From NCBI GenBank assembly GCA_022790685.1, contig JAAVXQ010000133.1, positions 1 through 12,642 on the forward strand: DNA of 12,642 bases, written 5' to 3'. Positions 6,321 to 12,642 of the stretch are shown here, piece after piece (positions within the stretch are counted from its first letter, which is position 1; the number at the start of each line of letters is the position of its first letter). The notes beneath the pieces are model-generated. The model was not told where the DNA came from and did no database searches. It saw only the letters and a program-made list of their open reading frames with translations. The position numbers and the translations under genes are program-made. This DNA comes from Clostridia bacterium (lineage in GTDB: Bacteria; Bacillota; Clostridia; TANB77; CAG-508).

Positions 6321-8348
6321 ATGGAAAAGGAAGAGAATATATTAGGATATGAGCAAATTGGAAAGTTAATTAGAAAATTTTCTGTTCCATGCATTATATC
6401 TCTTTTAGTAAATTCATTATATAACATTGTAGATCAAATATTTATAGGTTGGGGAGTTGGATATTTAGGAAATGGAGCAACTAATGTAGTATTTCCACTA
6501 GTTATAGTATGCTTAGCCTTTAGTTTAATGTTAGGTGATGGATCATCTGCATATTTAAGTTTAAAATTAGGAGAAAAAAGAAAAAAGGAAGCTGGAAAAG
6601 GTGTAGCAAATGGAATTAGTACAGCAATTATAATATCAATTATTTTTTGTTTAACAGCATTAATATTTTTACCTCAGTTATTAAATCTATTTGGATGTAC
6701 AGATAATTTAAGAGACTATGCTACTGAGTATGGATATATTATAGTTTTAGGTTTACCATTTATGATAATTGGAACTACTTTAAACTCAATCATAAGAGCA
6801 GATGGAAATCCTAAATATGCAATGAAATCAATGGTTTTAGGTGCAGTTTTAAACATAATATTAGACCCAATATTTATTTTTATATTAAAAATGGAAGTTG
6901 CTGGTGCAGCAATTGCAACTGTTATAAGTCAAATTTTAACTTTTACATTAAACATAATGTATATAAGAAAATTTAAATCAATTTCACTAGAAAAAGAAGA
7001 CTTTATTCCAAAGTTTGTTTTAGTTAAAAAAATTTCTATGCTAGGAGTGAGTAGTTTCATAACTCAAATGAGTTTTGTAGTTGTAATGGCTATCGAAAAT
7101 AATCTTCTTGTAAAATATGGAGCATATTCGAAATTCGGCTCAGAAATACCTATTACAGTATTTGGAATAGTTATGAAAATTAGTCAAATTTTAAATAGTA
7201 TTATAATCGGAATAGCAGCAGGTGCACAGCCAATAATTGGATATAATTATGGTGCTGAAAAATATGATAGAGTAAAGAAAACACTAAAAATGGTTTTGGG
7301 CTTAAGCTTAATTACTAGTATAGTAGCATTTGTTTTATTTCAAACAATGCCAAGACAATTAATTTCTATATTTGGTAGTGGTGATGAACTTTATATGGAA
7401 TTTGCATGTCTTTCATTTAGAATATATTTAATGTTATGTATTTGTAATGGTATTCAAATTCCATCTGGAATATTTTTCCAAGCAATAGGAAAAAGTGTCA
7501 AAAGCGCAATTTTATCATTATCAAGACAAATTTTATTACTAATACCAGCATTTGTAATACTTGGAAAATTATTTGGAATAGATGGTATTTTATATGCTGG
7601 ACCATTTGCTGATGGTATTGCATTTTGTATAGCAGTAATTTTACTAATTGTAGAAGTTAAAAATTTAGGTAAAAGTAAAATAACAAGTCAAAGTTTAATT
7701 GATGATACAAGTACAGATAATAAACTAAACAAACATTTAATAATTACAATAACAAGGGAATATGGTTCTGGTGGAAGATATGTAGGAAGGCTAATTGCTG
7801 ATAAATTAGGAATTAAATTATATGATAAAGATATAATAATAAAAGTTGCAAATGAAACAGGTTTATCTGAAGAATACATAGAAAGTAATGAACAGAAGTT
7901 AGAAGGTTTATCTAACTTAAATAATGGATATTATTTTGGTTTAAATAATAGTGATGAGCTATTTTTAAAGGAATCTGAAGTCGTACAAGATTTAGCAAAT
8001 AGAGAAGCTTGTGTAATTATTGGAAGATGTGCAGATTTTATATTAAAAGATAGAGAAGACGTTATAAAGGTATTTATATATAGTGATATAGAAAATAAGA
8101 TTAGAAGAGCAACACAATTTTATGGTATGAATAAAGAAACAGCTGAAAAGGAAATCAAAAGAATAGATAAATTAAGAGCAAATCATTATAAACACTATAC
8201 AGAAGAGGCTTGGAATAATCACTCTAATTATGATATATGCATAAATAGTGATACACTAGGAGTAGAAAAAACAGCAGACTTAATATGTGAAATAATAAAG
8301 GAAAAAGATAAGATGATAAAAAATAAAGAGAATTCTTTTGTAAATTAA
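6321..8348 (+). CDS. MATE-family efflux transporter fused to a cytidylate-kinase-like domain
   Basis: The 675-residue protein has two parts. Residues 1-450 form a MATE transporter (12 membrane helices expected; MepA/NorM-type drug or cation-coupled exporter) with the family pattern FSVPCIISLLVNSLYNIVDQ near the N-terminus and a second repeat beginning around KISMLGVSSFITQ. After a polar linker, residues 473-665 form a cytoplasmic P-loop kinase-like domain: TREYGSGGR (478-486), IIGRCADFIL (566-575), an Arg-rich lid (about 594-626) with RRATQFYG, and HYTEEAW. This matches the cytidylate-kinase-like family (Cytidylate_kin2) that also occurs as free proteins in Clostridia. The start is ATG 6321 because AAAGGAG (6306-6312) lies 8 bases upstream. 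An in-frame ATG at 6264 has no ribosome site. The gene is a single unit with its own promoter and terminator. The transport substrate and kinase activity cannot be read from sequence. Confidence 0.9.
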   Translation: MEKEENILGYEQIGKLIRKFSVPCIISLLVNSLYNIVDQIFIGWGVGYLGNGATNVVFPLVIVCLAFSLMLGDGSSAYLSLKLGEKRKKEAGKGVANGISTAIIISIIFCLTALIFLPQLLNLFGCTDNLRDYATEYGYIIVLGLPFMIIGTTLNSIIRADGNPKYAMKSMVLGAVLNIILDPIFIFILKMEVAGAAIATVISQILTFTLNIMYIRKFKSISLEKEDFIPKFVLVKKISMLGVSSFITQMSFVVVMAIENNLLVKYGAYSKFGSEIPITVFGIVMKISQILNSIIIGIAAGAQPIIGYNYGAEKYDRVKKTLKMVLGLSLITSIVAFVLFQTMPRQLISIFGSGDELYMEFACLSFRIYLMLCICNGIQIPSGIFFQAIGKSVKSAILSLSRQILLLIPAFVILGKLFGIDGILYAGPFADGIAFCIAVILLIVEVKNLGKSKITSQSLIDDTSTDNKLNKHLIITITREYGSGGRYVGRLIADKLGIKLYDKDIIIKVANETGLSEEYIESNEQKLEGLSNLNNGYYFGLNNSDELFLKESEVVQDLANREACVIIGRCADFILKDREDVIKVFIYSDIENKIRRATQFYGMNKETAEKEIKRIDKLRANHYKHYTEEAWNNHSNYDICINSDTLGVEKTADLICEIIKEKDKMIKNKENSFVN

Positions 8349-8354
8349 AATAAG

Positions 8355-8393
8355 AAAAGTGGAAAAGTATATTATATCTTTTCTGCTTTTTTT
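8355..8393 (+). terminator. Probable intrinsic terminator after the MATE-kinase gene
   Basis: AAAAGTGGAAAAG (8355-8367) pairs with CTTTTCTGCTTTT (8378-8390) with two central mismatches, and seven T close it (8387-8393). It lies 7 bases after the stop codon. The stem is weaker than the other terminators in this window. Confidence 0.7.
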
Positions 8394-8482
8394 ATGTAAG
8401 GGAAATTTTTAATCTAAAATATAAATAAGAATTTAACATGTTGCAAAAGACTTAGAAAATTTATTTTATTAAATGCTGTAAT

Positions 8483-8511
8483 TTGCCAAATTATGTAAAT
8501 TATGATATAAT
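8483..8511 (+). promoter_or_regulatory. Sigma-A promoter (extended -10) of the repeat-protein gene
   Basis: TTGCCA (8483-8488), 17-base spacer ending in TGA, then perfect TATAAT (8506-8511), giving an extended TGnTATAAT -10 element. The predicted start is near 8518, about 45 bases before the ATG at 8562. Confidence 0.82.
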
Positions 8512-8561
8512 AAAATCTGGATATTTTTGTTTTATAAAAAAATAATAATTATGGAGAGTAT

Positions 8562-10649
8562 ATGGAACTATCTTTACAAAGTAAGTATAAAAGAAGAGAG
8601 ATATTAGCTAAAAGACGTGAAATAATAGAAAAAGAAAAACTACATATTAAAGATTTAATAGATGCAGAAGAATTTTCAAGATTATACAGCATATATGGTA
8701 GTGAATTTGAACAAAAAGAATTTGCTTATGCTTTTCTTGACATAGACAATGCAAGGTATGATACTTTGATAAGAGGAAAGAAAGTATCAATACTATCTAG
8801 AGAATATATTCCAAAAGAAGAATTTAAAAGTATAAGAGAAAAGCTAATTGATATATATGACTTAAAAGCAGTAAGTTATAATAGTTCGATAGAACTATAT
8901 GAAAACTTTGGACAAAGATTATCTTTTAAATTGTTTTCAGAGGAAGTTTTAGGAATAGATGAGAAAACTTTAAAAAGCAGAAACTTAAAAAGAAGTCCGA
9001 ATAGAGAAATACCTGTTAATTTTGATATAGAACCTGGAGAATATGCTACTTCTCATTCTGAAGCAGAAGAAATGTTGATGTATGTTCTAAACCCTGAATA
9101 TATACTTAATCTTAGAAAGAGAGTTATTTATGAGGAAGGACTACATATTGGAGAAAGTATAGATTATGAAAAATTTAGTGAGTTATATGCTAAATATGGA
9201 AAAGATATGTCAGAAGATGTATTTTCACAAGAAGTATTAGACATAAATGCAAGATCATTAGGTAGAATGAAAGGTCCTAAAAAATTCAGTACAGCAATAT
9301 TACAAAATGTTGAAATCCCTGAAAGATATATAACAACTCTTAGAGATAAAATAGCTATGTTAAATAAACTAGAGAAAGGTCAATTATTAGAATATACAAA
9401 GCTACAGGAGTTTCATAGAAAATATGCAAGAGAATTACTAGAAAGAGATTTTGCTATTAATGTATTAGAAGTAGGAAGTGAGAGTTATAAATTTTTACCA
9501 GCAGGAATAAATAGTAGTGTAACAATTTTAAAGTCAAGAGAAACTAATTTTGAGGCACTAAGAAATAAATTAATAAAAGAAATGAATTTACATTATGATG
9601 ACATGATAGATTATGAGACATTTGTAGAATGGCACCAAAGTTATGCTCCAAATATGAGAGAAGTAGTATTTGCAGAAAGAGTTTTAAATATTGGACCAGA
9701 AAATTTTAAGGAAGTAAAATATCGTAAAGGACAAGCACGTATATTATTAGATATAAAATTGCCGAGTAAAGAAGAAATTATTGAACTTAGAAAAAAGGTA
9801 ATTAAAGAAAATAGATTTCATATAAATGATGAAATAGACTATATAAAGCTACAAGAATTACATTTAAAGTATGGTGGAATAATGTCTATAGAGATGTTTG
9901 CTGTTGATGTTTTACTAATGAGCCAGCCCCAAATTACAGTATTGAAAAGAGACTATGAAAAAAATAAAGATATTAAAGATGCCAAATTAAAAAAGGCATG
10001 TGTCTTACTTAATTATGAAATACCATTAGAAGAAATAGAAGAACTGAAAAATACAATTAAAAGAACTGAAAATTTAGAGGAACCACAAATGATGACGAAG
10101 GAAGAAATAGAGGAACTTTATGAAAAATATGGTGGAATTATGTCTTTTAATATGTTTTTACAAGGAATATTATGTGTAAGTATTAGAAATTTTGAAAACT
10201 TAAAATATCAACATCACAAAACAACTTTAGTATGTGTAAGAGAAGGATTAAAGGATGATGAGATAAAACAACTAGTTAGGCTTTTAGCAAATGATTTATC
10301 AGAAGATGAAATTGCTATGGAAATGGAATTACCAAGAACTTTATTAAGAAGTAGTATTAAAGAACTTTCTAAATCCAAAGAATTTGCTGATGATATTTTA
10401 TATGAGAAAGTAAAATTGTTAAGTGAAGAGAATGCAAGTGTTTCAAATATTTCAACAAAACTTGGTATTTCACAAGAGGAGGTAAGAGAGTTTCTAAAGA
10501 GGTATAAAAGAGAAAGAATTGAAGAATATGAAAATCTAAGACAAGAAAAGAAAGAACAAAAAGCTAAAGAAAAGAAGGAGGCAAAGAGAGAATTAGTAAA
10601 AGCTAGAGCAATTAGAGCTTTGGATAAATATTTGATGATAAAAATATAA
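8562..10649 (+). CDS. Seven-repeat helical protein with HTH-like modules, probably nucleic-acid binding; C-terminus cut by a frameshift
   Basis: I do not recognise a named family. Visible: 695 residues, ATG 8562 preceded by GGAGAG (8553-8558). Residues 17-548 contain seven divergent copies of a module of about 55 conserved residues, spaced 73-93: 17-71, 90-142, 183-237, 259-311, 332-386, 408-463 and 494-548. Pattern: LRxKhIxExxLHixdxIDYexFxELYxKYG, then MSxxxFAxxVLdIxxxxhxxLK. The second half reads like a helix-turn-helix (compare MSEDVFSQEVLDINARSLGR, 215-234). Two further HTH-like segments follow: 563-603 (LSEDEIAMEMELPRTLLRSS) and 611-646 (SVSNISTKLGISQEEVREFL), then a charged Lys/Glu-rich helix (643-690). 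There is no signal peptide, so it is cytoplasmic. The protein ends LDKYLMIKI, but the next frame continues smoothly from TTTGATGATAAA (10631 on), which suggests that the gene is frameshifted and really includes 10634-11095. DNA-binding is inference. Confidence 0.75.
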   Translation: MELSLQSKYKRREILAKRREIIEKEKLHIKDLIDAEEFSRLYSIYGSEFEQKEFAYAFLDIDNARYDTLIRGKKVSILSREYIPKEEFKSIREKLIDIYDLKAVSYNSSIELYENFGQRLSFKLFSEEVLGIDEKTLKSRNLKRSPNREIPVNFDIEPGEYATSHSEAEEMLMYVLNPEYILNLRKRVIYEEGLHIGESIDYEKFSELYAKYGKDMSEDVFSQEVLDINARSLGRMKGPKKFSTAILQNVEIPERYITTLRDKIAMLNKLEKGQLLEYTKLQEFHRKYARELLERDFAINVLEVGSESYKFLPAGINSSVTILKSRETNFEALRNKLIKEMNLHYDDMIDYETFVEWHQSYAPNMREVVFAERVLNIGPENFKEVKYRKGQARILLDIKLPSKEEIIELRKKVIKENRFHINDEIDYIKLQELHLKYGGIMSIEMFAVDVLLMSQPQITVLKRDYEKNKDIKDAKLKKACVLLNYEIPLEEIEELKNTIKRTENLEEPQMMTKEEIEELYEKYGGIMSFNMFLQGILCVSIRNFENLKYQHHKTTLVCVREGLKDDEIKQLVRLLANDLSEDEIAMEMELPRTLLRSSIKELSKSKEFADDILYEKVKLLSEENASVSNISTKLGISQEEVREFLKRYKRERIEEYENLRQEKKEQKAKEKKEAKRELVKARAIRALDKYLMIKI
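8610..10205 (+). repeat. Seven tandem divergent protein-coding repeats (~219-280 bp period)
   Basis: The seven modules begin near 8610, 8829, 9108, 9336, 9555, 9783 and 10041. Spacing is 219-228 bp except for two longer gaps, before modules 3 and 7. Module 3 follows an insertion of about 20 codons rich in Pro/Glu/Ser. The repetition is clear in protein (YG..MS..xFA..VL core) but little remains in DNA, so the duplications are old. Confidence 0.75.
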
Positions 10650-10729
10650 AGAATGTAAGAGCGTATATTGCTGATTGTAGAGAGAGCTTTGAAGAAGGAA
10701 ACTTTCAAAGAAGTGAAATAGACTTTTTA

Positions 10730-11095
10730 ATGGAATGTATGATATTTATACAATGCAATTGTAAGGAAATAGAATTAGTTTCTAAAATGTGTATACATTT
10801 TAATGAATATAGAAGAGGGATGAACTTTATAGCAGAAAATATTGATAATGAAGGAATATCGCGTGATGAAAGAGAAAAGTTGATGTCTTTACGAAATAGT
10901 ATGGAGTATGCTATAAGACAAGAACAAGCTTTACAAAGAATAAAAGCAGGTGATACAGATGTTCAACAAATTGCTAGAGCGACAGGAATAAGAGAAGTTG
11001 ATGTTTTGAAATTAAGGAAAAAAATAGAAGAAGAAAGCATAAATATGTTTGACGGAAGTAGTAGAAAAAAAGATGATGATCAGTTTGTAGTATAA
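10730..11095 (+). CDS. HTH-containing C-terminal continuation of the repeat protein (separate frame)
   Basis: From ATG 10730 this is 121 residues, but the coding signal begins earlier. The same frame is open from 10628, and the 32 residues encoded at 10634-10729 (DDKNIKNVRAYIADCRESFE and on) look like genuine protein, yet contain no ATG, GTG or TTG in frame. No ribosome binding site precedes the ATG at 10730. Both facts argue that this is the displaced tail of the upstream repeat protein rather than an independent gene. One missing T in the TTT at 10631-10633 would join the frames into about 844 residues. Residues 69-99 form a helix-turn-helix (IKAGDTDVQQIARATGIREV), preceded by a helical Cys/Glu-rich segment and followed by an acidic tail. 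A strong terminator follows. If it is independent, it is a small HTH protein of unknown role. Confidence 0.6.
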   Translation: MECMIFIQCNCKEIELVSKMCIHFNEYRRGMNFIAENIDNEGISRDEREKLMSLRNSMEYAIRQEQALQRIKAGDTDVQQIARATGIREVDVLKLRKKIEEESINMFDGSSRKKDDDQFVV

Positions 11096-11121
11096 GTTAA
11101 AAATTTAAATAAACTTCTTAT

Positions 11122-11166
11122 AAAAAAGAGATGAAGTGTATGAGGAAAATTCGTCTCTTTTTTTAT
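11122..11166 (+). terminator. Intrinsic terminator after the repeat-protein unit
   Basis: AAAAAGAGATGAA (11123-11135) pairs with TTCGTCTCTTTTT (11150-11162), 13 pairs with one U-G wobble and a 14-base loop, ending in a T run to 11164. It lies 27 bases after the stop. Confidence 0.88.
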
Positions 11167-11180
11167 AAAAATTAGAAAGG

Positions 11181-11209
11181 TTGAATTAATTTACATAATG
11201 TAGTATAAT
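11181..11209 (+). promoter_or_regulatory. Sigma-A promoter of the lipoprotein gene
   Basis: TTGAAT (11181-11186), 17-base spacer, perfect TATAAT (11204-11209). The predicted start is near 11216, giving a leader of about 92 bases. The promoter is AT-rich like the host, and the GC rise begins just downstream. Confidence 0.75.
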
Positions 11210-11307
11210 ATATATGGATTTGCCTTTTGTTAATGCACATATGAATAAGAGAGTACAGTGCAGAAACAAGCTGTTGATGGTGTATGGACTTTATGGAGGA
11301 TTCGCAC

Positions 11308-11844
11308 ATGAACAAAAAACGGAAACTTATCCTTATGCTTTGTATGCTTATGTCCATGCTTATTTGCTCTTGTGGCAAAAAGGCTGAAATTGACGAGAGC
11401 AAGAAGTATGAGGTGGACGGCGTCATTTTTGAGAGTGACTTGATGAGCATTGTTGGAGTGAGTACAGAGGAATATGTAGAAGTGTTTCAGACTCAAGAAA
11501 TTACCTATACATATTTTGCTGAGGACTTTAAAAATGTCAAAACAGCGAACATTCTTAGCTTAGGTGGAGCAGTTATTTCGGTTACACCTGGCGACGAATA
11601 TCTGGAAAAACTTCCGTGCTCAGTTTTGTCAGTATTTGAAAATGGCAAAGAAACCATTATTACGGACAAACTGGAGGAGTTTTTTATTTGTCAAGACGCA
11701 GCTGGTAATATAGCAGTATATTACGAAACCTATCATTTGTATGCTGAAGGAGAAGATGGGAATACTATCAATAAATATGTAACTCTTAAAGCGTATAAGG
11801 TGGAGTTTGACTGCTATTCCGAACCCGAGACAGAAATTATTTAA
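11308..11844 (+). CDS. Predicted lipoprotein of unknown function, atypical base composition
   Basis: Visible: 178 residues from ATG 11308, chosen because GGAGG (11295-11299) lies 8 bases upstream. An in-frame ATG at 11284 precedes that site and would add eight polar residues before the basic N-region. The protein begins NKKRK, then a hydrophobic stretch and lipobox ICSC with the lipidated Cys at 22, so it should be anchored to the outer face of the membrane. The mature part is acidic and beta-rich (for example VDGVIFESDL and AVYYETYHLY) with no motif I recognise. Base use differs from its surroundings: 27 of 60 bases are G/C at 11401-11460 against 15 of 60 at 10501-10560, with codons such as CTG, CCG and GGC that are rare elsewhere here. 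This suggests acquisition from a higher-GC relative. It is a single-gene unit. Confidence 0.85.
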   Translation: MNKKRKLILMLCMLMSMLICSCGKKAEIDESKKYEVDGVIFESDLMSIVGVSTEEYVEVFQTQEITYTYFAEDFKNVKTANILSLGGAVISVTPGDEYLEKLPCSVLSVFENGKETIITDKLEEFFICQDAAGNIAVYYETYHLYAEGEDGNTINKYVTLKAYKVEFDCYSEPETEII

Positions 11845-11882
11845 GAGCAAATCTAACTTTCTGTACACCATTAACTAAAATT

Positions 11883-11929
11883 CGAGTAAGATTGTGGGAG
11901 GATATCCCACAAACACTGCTCGTCTTTTT
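11883..11929 (+). terminator. Terminator-like hairpin after the lipoprotein gene
   Basis: The inner stem TGTGGGA (11893-11899)/TCCCACA (11905-11911) has a 5-base loop. An outer CGAG (11883-11886)/CTCG (11919-11922) is separated from it by an imperfectly paired stretch, and a T run (11924-11928) follows. It is GC-richer than the other terminators here, in line with the imported character of the preceding gene. Confidence 0.78.
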
Positions 11930-11931
11930 AA

Positions 11932-11960
11932 TTGATAAATAAATAATTATATGATAAAAT
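11932..11960 (+). promoter_or_regulatory. Probable sigma-A promoter of the DUF3788 gene
   Basis: TTGATA (11932-11937), 17-base spacer ending in TGA, then TAAAAT (11955-11960), an extended -10 with one mismatch to TATAAT. The leader to the ATG at 12058 would be about 90 bases. Confidence 0.65.
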
Positions 11961-12057
11961 GTGTTAAATAGATTTATTCATCAAATTTGTTCCTATATGA
12001 AAGCTTTTTATCCCAATAGTTCATAAAGTATTAGTAATTTGTAGAGAGGATTTAGTT

Positions 12058-12465
12058 ATGGAGAATATAAAAAAAGAAGAACTTGAAAAATTAGTGGGAA
12101 TTGAGAAGTTTAATATTTTTTATGATATTGTGGATGAAATAACAAAACTTTATGATACGGAACAAATATGGAATAATGGTGGCAAAAACTGGACTTATGA
12201 ATATAAGTTTAGAAAAGGTGGAAAAACTTTATGTGCATTTTATTTCAAAGATAATACATTGGGATTTATGGTTATTTTTGGTAAAGACGAAAGGAATAAA
12301 GTGGAAGAAATAAGAAATGAACTTTCACACAGTGTACTAGAAATTTATGATACTGCTGAAACATTTCACGATGGAAAATGGGTTATGTTTAATATAACAA
12401 ATAATTTAATAATAGAAGATTTGAAGAAATTACTATTCATAAAGAGAAAACCAAATAGAAAGTAA
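12058..12465 (+). CDS. DUF3788 family small cytoplasmic protein
   Basis: The 135-residue protein starts at ATG 12058 with GAGG (12046-12049) 8 bases upstream. Features that recall DUF3788: an N-terminal helical region with WNNGGKNWTYEYKFRKGGKT (38-57), a strand region LCAFYFKDNTLGFMVIFG (58-75), then YDTAETFHDGKWVMFNI (97-113) and the C-terminal helix LKKLLFIKRKP (122-132). There is no signal peptide or membrane helix. The biochemical role of the family is unknown. Such proteins are scattered in gut Firmicutes and Bacteroidetes, often as lone accessory genes, which fits its own promoter and terminator here. The family call is from memory of the conserved pattern. Confidence 0.8.
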   Translation: MENIKKEELEKLVGIEKFNIFYDIVDEITKLYDTEQIWNNGGKNWTYEYKFRKGGKTLCAFYFKDNTLGFMVIFGKDERNKVEEIRNELSHSVLEIYDTAETFHDGKWVMFNITNNLIIEDLKKLLFIKRKPNRK

Positions 12466-12485
12466 TATAAATTACAGGTATACTG

Positions 12486-12522
12486 TTAGATGTAAATAAA
12501 AGAGTTTACATCTAATTTTTTT
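12486..12522 (+). terminator. Intrinsic terminator after the DUF3788 gene
   Basis: TTAGATGTAAA (12486-12496) and TTTACATCTAA (12505-12515) pair perfectly around an 8-base loop, followed by seven T (12516-12522). The remaining 120 bases to the window end show no gene on either strand. Confidence 0.9.
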
Positions 12523-12642
12523 GGTTGTAAAATTATTTACATTAGAATTTAAGTTAGAACATCAAATTACTGAGGTCTTAGAATCTAACAACTTTACAGT
12601 TCGGATTTTATTCCTATTATTAATTTAGTTTAAGATAGTGAG

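Noticed and set aside
10214..10708. 164-codon open frame on the minus strand across the end of the repeat protein
   Set aside because: It is antisense to well-patterned coding sequence and its Ser/Leu/Phe runs mirror Lys/Glu codons. It shows no start signals.
11172..11496. Two overlapping minus-strand open frames across the lipoprotein gene
   Set aside because: The plus strand has a promoter, ribosome site, lipobox and terminator. The reverse frames lack all of these.
11883..11922. CGAG...CTCG inverted repeat as an insertion-element end or attachment site
   Set aside because: No matching copy flanks the other side of the GC-rich segment, and position plus T run fit a terminator better.
12523..12642. 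Last 120 bases as the start of another gene
   Set aside because: Stop codons in all frames on both strands and no ribosome site or promoter with good spacing.

Overview
The window comes from an AT-rich, Gram-positive, endospore-lineage bacterium, most likely an uncultured member of Clostridia. Four things point there: strong AAAGGAG-type ribosome binding sites, textbook sigma-A promoters, the sporulation genes spoIVB and spoVG, and adenine-rich codon use. The standard genetic code fits. There are no rRNA, tRNA, CRISPR or transposase genes.

Layout. (1) 1-2771: two co-directional genes for extracytoplasmic proteins. The first resembles the TadE/DUF4320 pseudopilin-like proteins of clostridial Tad pilus loci. 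The second is a 764-residue protein with one N-terminal membrane anchor. This is probably the downstream end of a pilus or surface-structure operon cut by the window edge. (2) 2781-3979: a spoIVB-type sporulation protease gene. A perfect 16-bp inverted repeat covers its start, and a one-base frameshift near 3532 separates the catalytic His from the catalytic Asp/Ser. (3) 4037-4068: a symmetrical terminator shared by converging spoIVB and murC. (4) 4079-5461: murC on the minus strand. Its promoter and ribosome binding site show that it starts at a TTG codon. (5) 5611-6018: spoVG behind a consensus sigma-H promoter and ended by a strong terminator. (6) 6220-8393: a MATE efflux transporter fused to a cytidylate-kinase-like domain. 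(7) 8483-11166: a protein built from seven divergent copies of a roughly 75-residue helical, HTH-like module, followed by more HTH-like segments. The gene appears to be split by a frameshift near 10631, so that its C-terminal part is a separate downstream frame. (8) 11181-11929: a lipoprotein gene with visibly higher GC than its surroundings, probably acquired. (9) 11932-12522: a small DUF3788-family protein with its own promoter and terminator.

How it fits together. This is mostly a chromosomal housekeeping and sporulation region made of short single-gene transcription units. Six good promoters and six or seven hairpin terminators can be read directly. Two genes, spoIVB and the repeat protein, are each broken by one apparent base indel. 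That means either local sequence error or real gene decay. The least explained element is the HTH-like repeat protein at 8562-11095.
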